This document shows positions 33,345 through 46,306 of a stretch of 64,000 bases of DNA, piece by piece. The stretch spans positions 186,812 through 250,811 of the forward strand of contig VWZL01003483.1 in assembly GCA_013396915.1 (NCBI GenBank). The letters are read 5' to 3'. The DNA is from Stercorarius parasiticus. Lineage: Eukaryota > Chordata > Aves > Charadriiformes > Stercorariidae. Within the stretch, counting starts at the first letter, position 1. Every line of letters starts with the position of its first letter. Under the pieces are notes generated by a model. The model was not told the DNA's origin and searched no databases. It saw only the letters and a list, made by a program, of their open reading frames with translations. A program made the position numbers and the translations under genes.

Positions 33345-35954
33345 CTCAAAATTAAGGATATGAAAACTGTTCTCATTCTCACTGACTTGTATGGCCAAAC
33401 AATGAGTCTGTTTTATAATTTGTCAATATTGTCATCCGGGCCTACTTGTTGATTATACAAAAGAGACTACAGGAATCAGGCGTATAGTTGAAAGCATCCC
33501 AAATGCCCTGAGCAGCATCTCAAATGAGCAGTTTCCTAAACCTTACAACATTTTCGTTAGAAATGGTAGTAGCAATATACCACCAGGGAGGGCAAAGCAT
33601 AGGAATGACAGACAAGAGTTGGGGCATCTCCCCTCCTAATACATTCAGAACATTGAGTTTTGCGGTTCAGCTGAATATTGGAATGGAATTACTTGAAATT
33701 CCTTTTTAAGTTATCAAGTTTACCCTGCCAACATTTTCCTTTTGGTCAACGAAAATTTCTCCTGGTTAGCATTTAGTTTCTCTTCTTAAAACAGAAGCTC
33801 ATTTACAGGTGATTATGTATCTACGTTCTTATTTTCTTTTTTAACCTGAAATATCATACTCTCAATTTAAAGTCTAAATTGTAATTAAGGATTGCAAACA
33901 AGAAACCTCAAGATCAATGTTTCATCATAGAATCAGAAGAACAAAAAGAAATAAAAACCCATTACATCTCACTATGAAAAATAAAGACAGGATCTATAAT
34001 GAAGATTACATTATAGAAGAGGACCTCAGGTTTATGTTTGTAGTGAATCTATTAGTTTCAGCCAAAACATTGCACATAGGATGGATTTAGGAGGAAAAAA
34101 ACTCCAAAAATTAACTTTGAAACAATGCTGCTTTTCAAAACTCTCTCTGAATTTGGGAATTAAAATAGTTGTTTATACAAATTTCTGAGCCTAAATAATA
34201 GACTCTCTCCATAAAGACAACAGCTAGTGAAAGGCGAGAAGGTCAACTCTTTGGATGTTTTAAGAAAACTTGTTGTCTTAATCAAAGTTCTTCTGACAAT
34301 ATAAGAGTTCCACAAAATACATACATAGAGCATAATAGAAAACCTCCATCAGAGACTGTTTCCAGCTTTTGCTTGGGGCCAAGCAAAGAACTGGTTTACA
34401 AAATAGCTTTGAGAAAAGAAGCCTTTCTGTAAAGCAGTAACAGAGAAGAATAATGGGAGAGAAATGGAAGAAAAAAAGAGGCAACTGAATTTTTCATCAA
34501 TTTTTACTCCAGCTTTGTGCTCTAGTCCAGTGAAAGTATTTCATGCAAAATCAGTGCTCAAACCTGTTCTTTTTCCTCAGGCATGGTCTTGGGTGTGAAA
34601 CTTTGCTCAAGATCCGTTTTCAGTTTGAACTGACTCATTCTGGTTCCTTACACTCTCTAGGATAATTGAGCTATGAAGTAAAGGGCTACTACTCAGTGTG
34701 GAATCAATAAAGGTAAAAGAAGCAAAACAAGACTTCTCCAGATGGCCTACCAGAGCTGCAGACAAAATACGTGGAGATGCTTATAAAATTAAATTAAGAA
34801 AGAACTGACTGCATCTACAATAATAGTAAAACAACTTTACCTATTCCAGTGCAGCAGTCTCACAACAAGAGGCTTCAATACACAAATTGCAACTCAAGAG
34901 CCAGGTGTGTGTTTATGAGCTCTGGGCCCTTGAAATATGATAAATTCACCATGGGAAATAAAGATAACTAGCTTTGGAGAAAAGTTTGCTTTTATCTTCC
35001 AGCACTCGTATACAAGTAGTACCAAACGTTCCCTTCTCCCTCTCTCCTCCTCTCACCTCCCCTGGCAATTCATCAGCCATTATGCACCATTTCAACGCTT
35101 TACTGAGTTGGGTCTCCACTCGTACTCAAGTGAGTCTCTCTGAACCTACACATGCTCTGCAGGAACACCTGCCCTGGCAAACATTTCCCAGTAATGTGCA
35201 AGTTGGTGAGGATCTTTCAGCAGATAACAAGCACCAATGAAAATATTTCTCCTGTTCCCTCAGTAAAAGAAGGATGGGCTCCCACTCCATTTATGACACG
35301 AATAAAGGTTTGGGGAAAATGAATTATCTGGTATATTTTGTTACCATGGTGACCACCCCCTTTGGAAGGCCAAGGGATTTCAGTTTGTTGACAGAATGAT
35401 TTGTAACTGAGTTTCAGAACAGTGTGCTGTTCATCGTATTTTGACTGAAACAACTCTTTTTTAACTTTGTCTTCTGCCTTGCCTTTGGATTGCAGAACAA
35501 TATGGCTAAAACATGAGGAAATCTGTGGATGTTATTTACTGCTCTGAAGCCCCTGGCACTAACAAACGAAGAGGAATGCTGTTCAGCACCAAAAATGTCT
35601 TCAGTGGTTAGCATGAAATGCCTTACCACTTGGCCCCATAGGACCAAGGAGGAGACAACTTACTTTAGATGCACTGTGCATTACAGTCTGTCTGGAGTGA
35701 AAGATTCTGCATCTTAGCTTCAAGTGCTTAGCCAAAATACAGACTGTACAAGTCTACGAATAATTATTGGAAGCTGTATGCCTGGGGCGTCACCTCATAC
35801 AGGAGGGAAAACAAGGAAGTGCTAAAAATCATTTTTATTCAACTTAATACCATCTGACATTCACAGCTGCTTATTTAACAGAGTTACACCTGGTGCAACA
35901 GGACGGCACGCTGCCGTTCCTCTGATCACATAGTGTGTGCTGCAGAGAAGGGCT

Positions 35955-35984
35955 CCCCAGCTGGGGCAGTACCAGGCCTGGTAC
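35955..35984 (+). promoter_or_regulatory. Two abutting perfect palindromes (12 bp and 16 bp)
   Basis: CCCCAGCTGGGG (35955-35966) is a perfect 12-bp palindrome centred on the E-box CAGCTG. Two bases later GTACCAGGCCTGGTAC (35969-35984) is a perfect 16-bp palindrome. The flanks are locally GC-richer. E-boxes of this form are bound by bHLH dimers; occupancy here is inference only. Confidence 0.45.
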
Positions 35985-37408
35985 ACAAAGGACTCCAGGT
36001 ACGGCAGGAGTTTAAATATTTTAAGGCAGTAAAAGTAATTCCTGTTACCAAGAGAAGTCCTGCTTTCCTCTAGTCCCAAACTTTCCACCTAGTCCATGAC
36101 ACTCTAAGCCTTTGTGCCAGCATGGTTCTTTGTGTGGATGCAGGATCATCTGGATCCCAAGGCTGAAATAAAGCCTAATATAAAGAGTCTCATCATGTCA
36201 CTATGGAGGCATGAAAAGTAGGGGGAGGTAAAAAGGACAGGTAGCTACAACTTTGTTTTGGTGCCAGTGCTAAGCAAAAGCCCTCCTACCTGCCCCAAAT
36301 CCACTTCCAGGTTTGACACCATAATTGGAAATTTATTATGTGAGCTTTTATGGCATTTGAATGTAAAAAAATGTTACCAGCACTTTAGAATATTTTGCAT
36401 AATATGAATTATTTTTTCTAAGTTTTCTATTTATGCTACAGTATCATAATTCTTTTTTCTTTGACATTTATTAACAGGAACATTGTATTAAACCAATGCA
36501 ATCATCAAGAATTCTTACGTTTGTGAAGAACTATTGCTGATCCCTCAAGCTAGTCATCTGTTTCTCTTTCAGATATCACAGTCAACATTCTGGAAGGTAT
36601 TACTGTGCCAAGCAAAGAAGATTCATTCTGGTGCAGAATTTCATAGCAGGAGATGATACCTAAAAGACTTAACAGGTGCTTGGCTACCACCAAATCAGCG
36701 GTACCTAAAATACCTTGTAACTGTAAAAAGTAAAAAGTCACAAGCAATTTAGGCTAAGAAGTCTCTGAGGCAGATTTCTGGGATGTATTAATTTAGGTGT
36801 TGACAGGTTTTGGTTGGAAGCCAGACTTCTCACGAAAATTTACAAGGTTTAGTGAGCCCCACTGGAAAAGATTACTAACAATCAAAACAAAAATTAGAAA
36901 AGACGTACACCAAAGAATATTAATTAGTCCACTGTCTATGTAACTTATGGGAATATAGAAAGAATGCAAACGTTTCTGTTCTGTAACTCCGAAATTAGGG
37001 GTGACTGCCTTCACTTGTTTACAGAGTACACCTTCTCTCTCAATTTTGGGAGCAAAAGGCCCACAATAACACTAATTTTGACATAAAAGTTTTCAAAATC
37101 AGACACTATTGCAGGGCCAAGTACAAACTGAGAGAAAGTTCAAATTTTACTGGAGCAAACACTATCAAAACCACATTACTATCCAGACAAGGGAGCACAA
37201 TATACCCATCACAGCTATTCCACAGATTACAAAGAACTATCCTACACTATATAGAGGATAATGGAAGAGGACTCTCAAATCTAAAAGTAAATTTAGATTA
37301 AAAATTTGGGAATCCACACACAACCCAACACAACACAACATTTTCAACAAGGCTAAAATATACAAGCCAACATTTAGACTGTGCCCAATTAACATTCAGA
37401 GATACATA

Positions 37409-37444
37409 CCTGTATGTAGGTTAGGCTCCTGTATGTAGGTTAGG
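37409..37444 (+). repeat. Two-copy tandem repeat, period 19 bp
   Basis: CCTGTATGTAGGTTAGG occurs at 37409-37425 and 37428-37444, separated by CT. Immediately after, TCTTAGG and CCTAAGA (37450-37456, 37462-37468) form a 7-bp inverted repeat. Confidence 0.8.
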
Positions 37445-38345
37445 TATGTTCTTAGGCTCCTCCTAAGAAGCCCTAAAGTTTTTAAAACCAGACAACAGAT
37501 AGGAATGAAACAGGTAGATGCACGGTGTCCAGAGAAGGGCACTAAAATCCATCGTTTAATATAAGGTCTGCTTCCACATACTCCTGAGCATGTCAATGCT
37601 CTAGCCTCATTGCACTTGAAAGTAAACCCTCCAAAAGAGTTAATTAGAACAGTAGCTTGATATTTATCATGGAGATGCCATTCCCCAGCATGAGTTGCGT
37701 TTACTCTACACTAATACTGAGCATAAATTTCATCTTTTATTGATTTATAAATACTTCACAGTATGTAAAATATTGTCAGATTATCATTCTCTCTCCATAA
37801 AACGGCAAGCAAACGTCCAGCCATCTGTTTGGCTAATGAGAACAATCACCCAGGCTACTTTTCAAGCATAACGCATCCCAGTTTGAAACTGCTTTCAGTG
37901 TAAGCACCTGTTCATACATATCAATTAAAATGATAATTACTCTGTTAGTGAATATAATCTAAATAAAATAGTTACAGCTCTATTGTTTACCAATTAAGAC
38001 TGACGAGTTCACTGATAATGTATTTCTGTGCTCATTTATTTTTCTTCCTGACCCATTCTAAGACCAGATCAATTTCACACTAATTTAAGGCAATACACGT
38101 CTCAACATTTGAGAACGTACATTTATAAAACAGCAAAACCACAGAACTCCCTCTGGAGCCACGTGCTCTCCTGAGACATGTCTCTCTTCATGACAGATCA
38201 TGTTGACGTACCTTCCCACCAAAAAGAGAGAAAGAGAGGACCATGCTTTCCAAGATGAACAAGTGAATGATGGAGCTAAACAAGAATGGGAGCTCTGCTC
38301 TTTGTAGAGAGTTCTTAACTCCAGGGTAATTATCAGACTTTTCTC

Positions 38346-38359
38346 TTTTTTTTTTTTTT
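38346..38359 (+). repeat. T14 tract
   Basis: An uninterrupted run of T directly before a homeodomain-like motif cluster. Confidence 0.75.
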
Positions 38360-38365
38360 ACTAAC

Positions 38366-38379
38366 AATTACTAGTAATT
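38366..38379 (+). promoter_or_regulatory. 14-bp perfect palindrome with homeodomain TAATT cores
   Basis: AATTACTAGTAATT is a perfect palindrome. Together with the following TAATTAGCAATTAACTCATT it gives at least four ATTA/TAAT cores within about 35 bp. Such clusters are typical of homeodomain-bound enhancers, but AT-rich DNA produces them by chance as well. Confidence 0.35.
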
Positions 38380-39069
38380 AGCAATTAACTCATTATACAA
38401 ATTGGATTATGATGGCTTTTATAGAAGGAGTGTTAAAACATTAAAGACAACTTCAAGACAGCCAACTCAAAAATGCAGGACAAAAAGGTATACTAATTTG
38501 TCCCCTAAAAAACAAATGGATATTTTCAAATTATTTTAGAATTAATACATTTTAAGTTCTAATTCTGCTCTCTGTGAGTGACAAAATCCCTTTTAAAAAA
38601 GTCGATAGTAAGATCTCAAATCAGCAAACTAACCCATATGCAGATTTTAAAAAGAACCAAATCTCTGAATATATTTTTTTAATTTATCTTCCTAGCAAAG
38701 AAAGGGTCATGAACATGATGACAAGAGCAGCACGTCAGGAAGCCACATGTGGAGCCAACAACACTTCTGTACTGCAAAGGAAATGGAGCAACCTCAGTGT
38801 GAGGAACGTTTTAATGCTTTCACCTCTGCCAGTTGGTACAAGCTGTAAAGTTAGAAACTCATATTATATTTGAAACACAGGAGCTAGAAAGAGCTTAGAA
38901 CATTAAGAAACTGCATCCTGAAAATGAAGAAAACTATCAATCACAAGCACAAGATTGTTGCAGGAAACTATGTAGGATTACAAGTATCTAGACAGGGCTC
39001 TCTTGAACATAAGTTTGGGTATGATCACCTCTGGTGGGCTTTGCTGAGACTCTTACTCATTTTCCTAAT

Positions 39070-39099
39070 AAGAAAAGAAAGAGAGAAAAAAAGAGGAAG
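39070..39099 (+). repeat. 30-base purine tract
   Basis: An uninterrupted run of A and G (AAGAAAAGAAAGAGAGAAAA and onwards to GAGGAAG). Low-complexity DNA. Confidence 0.75.
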
Positions 39100-42000
39100 T
39101 AAAAGTCTCAGTAAAAGTAGAAGGGAAAAAACGCTCTCCTGTTTCCTTTTGAACAAAGGTGCAGCTTCTTCACCTAAGAAGTCTAGGACTGGACCGCTTG
39201 GGATGTGCTGGGAAAAAAGTGCAAAACCAGCTCATGCGGTACTTGAATTCAGGTCCTGCACTTACTCAAGCACTTAACTTCAGTACAGAAAGTATTCTCC
39301 AAAACCTCACATATCCTTTCCACAAAATGCAACGCTGCTGTTCACGTGTCTGTCACTCTGACAGTTTTGTTCAAAACCACTCTCAATGTAGAAGAAATTC
39401 TTCTCATCTGTATTGTTTACTATTTCTCAAAATCTTCCTGAAGTATGACTATACCTAGAAACGGGCCTGTGCTCCTGTCTTGTGACCAGAGGTACGTATT
39501 TTGGAGTGTCTCATTGGTACTTCACCACAGTGAAGGCTGTTCTCTCTTTTTAAAATGGATGCAGGAGATTCACTGTGCCATTGCTAGTTCTGCTAGGTAC
39601 TGAGTTTCAAGGACTCCTGTTTGTTGAAAATCAAACAGTTTAGCATGCAGCAGTCACAACAGCCTGAAACATTCCTTCCGCCAGTGCTGTATGGGTGCCC
39701 CTATAAAGTCAGCGGGGATGAATACAGTGAAACCTTTTCACAGTAAAAACACACTCTCACTGCATTAATGTCTCTTTAGTTATCTCCTATATTGAAATCA
39801 AATACAGTTGCCAAATGCAACATCCTACTCCTATATACATTTTCTAAAATGGGCTTCAGGTATTGCTTGAAATATATTTCTTCTGTAATTGAACCTACTT
39901 CAGTGTTGACAGAGGTAATTGACATTGAGAATGTAATGGTTGTGAATACAGATTCTAACTTCTATATGACCTTAATTCATTTTAATATATACAAAAAAAG
40001 GGATCTCTCCAAAACAATGTAAGATATATGATAATATAAATAAGTTTCTTCCTTGCTGGCATGTAACAGATTTAGCCAGTTGACATAAGTAAGAATTGCA
40101 TAAAGAAAGAATTGTAAATCCAGGTACTACAGCCATAATCGCAGTGATGCATGAGCTACCAGAGCAATACTTGTGCATGTGTAAGAGATTCTCATATTGA
40201 AACTGCTTTTTCATGGACACTGGAAAAGTGAAACTCATTCGTTCTCTTTAATAAGCTGAGAAGCAGTTTCCGTGTTTTCATTTTCTAGTCTGAATTGATC
40301 TCTTGCAGCCAATGAAACAGAGCTCTGATTCTCACTCTGCCTCTTGTAAACTTCCTTCAAGCACCTGTTTTTCCCTGCCTTCTTTGATTCTTACTCTCAT
40401 CAGGCACAAGTCAGTACTGGAACCGAATTCAGGGGGCCTCATTCCACATAGGTTAAATGAGGTGACATGTGAGGTGACTTCTCTGACAACTGTGGCTACA
40501 TCAAATTTACGCTGGAACATGCATGGATCAGGAAAGTTTGCTATTCACATCGACTCTTGTCTTCGTTAACGGATGGAACTTGATACATCTATCAAACAAG
40601 AAAACTATTTTCTGGTTTATGGCTATACACTTATTTTTTCCTCCAGGGAAACTCACTGCAAGTATTACGACGCAAAAAGAACATTTATATTTCATATACA
40701 GTGCTGTGACTAGCAACACTTTAAGAGATAACACACTTTACCCATAGGTACTTTTTCATAGTTCACTGAAATGTGGTTGTCTGGTACAATAGATATTAAA
40801 TATTTTTCTTCCTCAGTTTACTCACATAATCCATCAAAAGTTGACATCAGTAAACATGACTATGTTAACCAATTGCAACACTTTCCAATATAGCAGAGAT
40901 GCCTGGAAACTGACAGTGATTTTAATATTAGCTTTGACCGAGATAAATTCTGACACGACTTCCACCATATATATAATTCTCTAAAGACCCTGATAGACAG
41001 AACTCATTTTATGTCCTCAGAGCACCAAGTGCACCCTGTCATTTTGAAAGATTTGTTAGCCTTAAGTCACCCTGAGCCACCATGACAAAAAAAGCAATTG
41101 TCTAGAGTACAAGAAACTCGAAATGAAAGAAAATTGATTTTTAAAATGGATATGTACTTAGTGACTTTTACTTCAAGAATTTACATGTTCCCTAGTTTGC
41201 TTCTACATAAATAAATATTGTCTGACAAAATACCCAAAGAGAATAAGCCAACCTTTTTGAGGTAACTGACATTAAAAATAGAACAGGTAACTGTAGTCAT
41301 ATGGCATACAGGTATGAAGAAAACATTGCCTTGCTCTAGACCTAAAATTTAAACTGCCAATTTTGGGGTAAGTGGTGGAGAAATCATAAGATTTTATTCT
41401 AAAAGCATTTATACCTAATTTAAATTCACAGATATGCATGAAAAATTTCCATCTGGTCTCACTGATTTTCTGTCCATTCCTCCTATTTCAACTTGCATTT
41501 TCAGTTTCATAGATTTTTAATTCCATTTTGATCAACCACATGAACTGTATACTGGACATTCCATTTTTATTGGTTCCTGGTCTTTATGTAACTAATTCAT
41601 GATATTTCACTCCTGTCAAATTTCAGATCAGCTTTCATTCAAAGGCAACATAGGTTAACATCAAATTCCATTAATAACATTAATTGACTATTTCTGAATA
41701 TCAGCCAAAGAAAATATATCTGTCAGGGTCGCAGCAGTCAGTGAGCATATTGAAAACTCCATTATCAACTTAAATGTACTTTGGATTTTCTCCTAGATAG
41801 TATCAGCACCATGTTGATCTTGACATGTAAAATATTTTTTGTAGCTATCAGTGAAACCCTTGATCATCCTAAGCACTACAGTAAAAGCTTTTTTTTTGTT
41901 ACAAATGAAAAAAAATATTATGTGACAAATTCAGCTTCAATAATGAGAAGTATAAAAGAATTAGCTGTATTCACATTATTTGGGAGTTCATAATGGAACT

Positions 42001-44543
42001 GCTAACACGGGTTCAAAAATATTTCTTTGCTTTTCCACTTGTAGACTGGCTGAGATGCATTGTCCTAAAACAGGCAATATGGATAAATTCATCGATTGGG
42101 AGTGGTGGGTAACATCAAATCAGCAACAGCTTACTCACTGATATTGTTTCTACCACCTAAGAAAGCATTACTAACCAGAACACATCCCTGCTATTTAAAC
42201 GGCCATATCTTACTGCTCCCTCTGGAGCTGTATCTCTGCTTGTTTCACCTGCAGTCTGGCTGCTAGGATACAGCAGATTACAGGAAGAGAGGGGAAGAAA
42301 AGAAGATAGGAGAAAGGAATCAGCCTTGGTATTTTCCTCCTCTGCTTCCTCCTTCCTCAGATAGGCAGCTTTGGAACTAAGAGCAGAAAACATTGTATTC
42401 CTGCAGTCAACAATAATCCTTCCTTGTGACTTTCCAAGACCACAGTTCCCTCTCCTACTGTGATAGGGAAGCGGAAGGTCCACACTGCATCGTCTCGGTG
42501 AACCCGGGGTTCAGTGAAAATGACAGCCTAGGATTTTACAATTGCCTTAAGGCTTTTCCTCTGCTACACCTCTCACAGCTCTTTTAAGGTCTGCTTGCTT
42601 CTCAGTGGCTCAGCCACAGCTTGAGCTCTTCACACAGCTAGCTTCAAAAAGGAACACATCTGGGTGCAACCTCATCCTTTTTTTCCTCCTCTTCCAAAGG
42701 GACTTCCCTTCTTCCCTTCCCAGTATTCACAGAAGCAGTGATGTTTGCCTTCCTGGCTGCTTTTTTCCCAGAATTACCTTTAGCTCTTTTCTGACTAGAA
42801 CTTCACCATGTTTGACTTACTGTTTCTCAATTATCAGCCCACCTAGATTCAAGTAACATGTATCAACAGTATAGCCTGCTGCCCACATATTCATCACTGA
42901 ATATATACAAGGTGGCTTTACACCATTGCCTGACACCTGGATGACTGAACAAAAGTCATCTGCAATGAAACAGCAGACACTCAGTTCTGGGAAACACTGT
43001 AATGCCACATGGAGTACAGAAACTAACAGCTAGTGAGAGGAAACCCCAAATGTCCCCTGGGAGAGGGATGTCATCTTCTACACCTCACCTACTTGCTTAC
43101 GAGAGAACCTGGTCAGACCCAACTGCTGCTACTCCTTAGCCGCAGGGTTGCTGCATGGGTCACTGCAGAGACAGAACATTGCTGTCTTGCTACTTTGGCT
43201 TTCCTATCGTACTCCTGCTCAATGTTTTGAGATGGAGGTAAGGAAACTGATGCCAGATCCCATGCTTATAATGGACAAGGTACAGGGATACTCCAAAACA
43301 GATGTTCTAACTGTGCATACATGCACTCAGTGGCAGATACCTACCTATTCTGTGCACCACTCAACTAGATCACACACCAGTTGCAGCAAACTACGATAAA
43401 TTTTTCCATTTCTTTCATTAAATAACTTTTTGCTAAATAGCATACACATGTACACATTATACTAAAATATGTTATTTTTTGTTGGGGTTCTTTTTAACAA
43501 AAACTTAAGAAGTGAAAAAATAAGAGCCACTATCCAATATCTAAGGGCTGCTCTGAAAGTATCTCCTGAAAACATCAACAGACAAGAGCTCTTTCAATGA
43601 ATCTTGTTTCAAAGAAAATGAAAATATGCTAAAGAGAAAGAGCCTAGATACATCAAATACCATTTTGTGTGATTTTAGTTTATGAATAATAAATAAACCA
43701 ATTAATTTCTCAGAAAATAAAACTCTCTGCTGCAACCCTTACGCATATGTTCTAGCAGTGTGTTTTATTTAATTCCACAGATGTAATTAAACGTGTCATT
43801 CATTTGTTCTCCATTATGGTATTTCAGTCAAACATAAACAGCTTTCAGACTTAATTTGCAAGAAAGCTACTTTGAGCCAAGAATTTGCTAACTTCAGAGC
43901 AATAGCTTGAGAGGCCTTCACAGGCATTTAGCTGTTCTCCCATCTATTTACAAAGAAATTGAGACTAACAGCTATACACACATACACACGTGTAAGTAAG
44001 TACCGAATTATTATGGCATTAACACAGGATAAGTTGATAGATTCCTTCCCCCCACATATGTTTTGATAGATGATGCCTTCATAGCATGTTCCTCCTATTC
44101 TCAGTAGTTTACAATATATTTAATCGTGCCTCTGGTTCAGCTACGCTCAGTGGTTTCATTCCATTTGACCAATTGGAAAAAGCGCGCTGCTGGCAGTTAT
44201 GTAAAGGAGTCTGCTACGGTGAATGACTGAAATGGAGAAGAGGGGAAGGGCATAAAAAAATTGCAAGGGGAAGTGAAATACAGCATTTAATTCTTGTGTT
44301 TTAATAACGAAGTCCAGAAATCCAGCCTATCGAGGAACGTCTCTTTCATGTTACAAGTGATGTGGTTTGACTATGATGGAATTCAGTTCAGCCATCATCT
44401 GCCTGAAAAAGCCCATTTATAAACGGGGTGGCGATTGCAAAATGAAACCCGGGAAGCATTTTTTCAGAGAGTAGGCTATTGACAAGGCTGTACTGCAGAA
44501 AGAATGCACTGTGAACAGAATTATCTGTCACAAAATTACTCAT

Positions 44544-44568
44544 TGCAAGGTCAAACGTTGACCTTGCA
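44544..44568 (+). promoter_or_regulatory. Perfect inverted repeat of extended nuclear-receptor half-sites
   Basis: The arms TGCAAGGTCAA (44544-44554) and TTGACCTTGCA (44558-44568) are perfect complements around ACG. Each arm holds CAAGGTCA, the extended half-site of monomer-binding orphan receptors (NR5A, ERR and ROR families use AGGTCA with a 5' extension). As a dimer element it reads AGGTCA, five bases, TGACCT. The surrounding 400 bp has a mixed, non-repetitive composition as expected of a conserved element. Binding is an inference. Confidence 0.5.
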
Positions 44569-44986
44569 CTGATGAGGCAAAAGAGGCTCTCAGGAGGCAA
44601 TAGAAGAGGAGTTGTCTGAAGGTGGAATTGGGCCAGATCAACTTCCTTTAGAAGACTGCAAGCAACTGTCGTTGCTTTCTGAAAGGATTAGCTACCAACA
44701 CAGGACAGTTAGAACCTTTTGGGGTTTTCACCCTGATGTGCCAAAAGTCAGCATTTTCCCATCTCTTGCCTACTGCACTTTGTTCTCAAGGCCTCGGGAA
44801 AGCTTGCTCTGAATATTTTCTATTATAAAAAGGCCTGTGTCCCTTCTCACTCGTACCAAGTGTAAATCAATTATAACACTGTAAATATGAGGCACCAGAA
44901 TAATTAAGGGATCATCCATTAAGTATTCAGAGCGTGCCCAAGATGAACTGGAAAAGGCTACCTCATTCCTCTTCATAGACTGCCAA

Positions 44987-45012
44987 CCTCACTAAGTTTC
45001 CTCACTAAGTTT
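44987..45012 (+). repeat. 13-bp perfect tandem duplication
   Basis: CCTCACTAAGTTT occurs at 44987-44999 and 45000-45012 with no spacer. Confidence 0.85.
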
Positions 45013-45410
45013 ATGTGAAGTCCCGAAGCAACATATGTTCTAGATTCTCCATAGATGGATGGGTGAAAAGTTTTATATGGTGCCCCTTCCGAAGGCCTCT
45101 GTTCGCTACGCAGTACTTCGGTATCCCACATGATGCCTGAGAGACTATAAACCCACTAAGAGATGTTCATTTCAGCCAGCACAAAGTAGCTCAGTGAGTC
45201 ACTTGGTTCTGTCCTTCACCTTCTTGAGATGAAAAATCACACAGTGCCTAGAAACAAAGAAGTATCTTCAAACATCTCTGTCAAGGCTCACAGCTGCTAC
45301 ACATCGATGCATCTAGCTGCTATCCCATCTATAGCAGGACTAGAAAATTGTTAATCTTTTAGTGGGTTCTCAGTTATAAAATTAATGATGCATTCACAAC
45401 ACTAAAATCA

Positions 45411-45441
45411 ACCGCCAAAATTACTGGCGGTGCCTTTGATT
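45411..45441 (+). promoter_or_regulatory. Inverted GGCGG pair with adjacent TCF/LEF-like site
   Basis: ACCGCCA (45411-45417) and TGGCGGT (45425-45431) are perfect inverted copies with a 7-base spacer; TTTTGGCGG on the minus strand resembles an E2F site. Directly after, CCTTTGAT (45433-45440) is a TCF/LEF core (ATCAAAGG on the minus strand). Three CpG-containing words so close together are unusual in this CpG-poor region. Confidence 0.3.
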
Positions 45442-46170
45442 ACAGCTTTCTTCCAATTGGGTAATAAAGGCAGGAATTTCTGTTTTTTAAGAGAAGTCTG
45501 GGTTTGTTGATTAAATATTTACTACTGCTAAAGCCCTATTTCTCCTTTAAATGTAGAAGATTTTTAAGATACAAAAGATCTTCTCCTTTAATCTGTATCT
45601 ATTTCTGTACTCCTCACACAGTTTGCAGCTTTTTAATTCTCTGGTTTAACCTAATTGCACACCATAAGTGAAATGCTTAGACAAAACATTGTGTAACTGT
45701 TGGACAGGGAAAAATGCTAAAATTTAGTCTCTGAATCTGTGAAAGTAAAGTACTATCTGAAAAAGAAACTGAACAAAATTTTCCCAGAAAAAAATAAAGG
45801 TGAATACTACTGAAATAAGAACTTGTCCAAGTAGTAAAGATTCAACTGGTTGAATGCAATTTTTTATGTCTCTAGGGGGTTTATTTATTTCAATATAATT
45901 TCATTTTTTAAATCAACTTGCTATGGTGTCCCTTCATATCTTCCCCCACTAAATTTAACTTGTATGTCATTATACATCATAATTCTGTAATTACAAGTTT
46001 CAGTGGGGAGATGACATATAATTAGATGTAATGATGCTCATTAGGTAAATGTAACACTAAAAATTAAAATGTACAGAAAAGCAACCAAGAAAAAAATAAA
46101 ATCACAAGAAAAAAATTTAAACAGATCTATGGGGTAAGCTCAACCAAAAAAAGAAACTGATAAACAAAGT

Positions 46171-46188
46171 AAAAAAAAAAAAAAACCC
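46171..46188 (+). repeat. A15 tract with CCC tail
   Basis: Fifteen A followed by CCC. No retrocopy is recognisable upstream. Confidence 0.75.
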
Positions 46189-46306
46189 TGTCCACTAATG
46201 TAAATATCTCTTCTTACCTCTCTTTGAAATTTCATGTTCTTTAGCATATGTTTTTGTTTTACTTTTTAAAATGCTTGCAAGAATAAGACGAGATGAGACA
46301 ACTTAC

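Larger units (their letters stand above)
31608..40000. other. Non-coding stretch with structured DNA motifs
   Basis: No gene is recognised. It holds a 16-bp palindrome with flanking repeats (32481-32514), a G-quadruplex motif (32739-32759), a 13-bp tandem duplication (33319-33344), the double palindrome at 35955-35984, a 19-bp-period duplication (37409-37444), a homeodomain-like palindrome (38366-38379) and a 30-base purine tract (39070-39099). The frame at 38924-39277 (plus, 117 codons, Lys/Arg/Ser-rich middle) overlaps that purine tract and is not a recognised protein. Confidence 0.5.

Noticed and set aside
35861..36088. 75-codon minus-strand frame rich in Tyr, Trp and Cys
   Set aside because: It looked protein-like at first, but it covers the double palindrome, lacks good splice sites and matches nothing I recognise.
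37409..37444. Short tandem array as a CRISPR-like repeat
   Set aside because: It has only two copies with a 2-bp gap, in an evident vertebrate context; there are no spacers.
38924..39277. 117-codon plus-strand open frame with a basic middle part
   Set aside because: The Lys/Arg/Ser-rich part is simply the translation of a purine tract; the rest is unrecognised.
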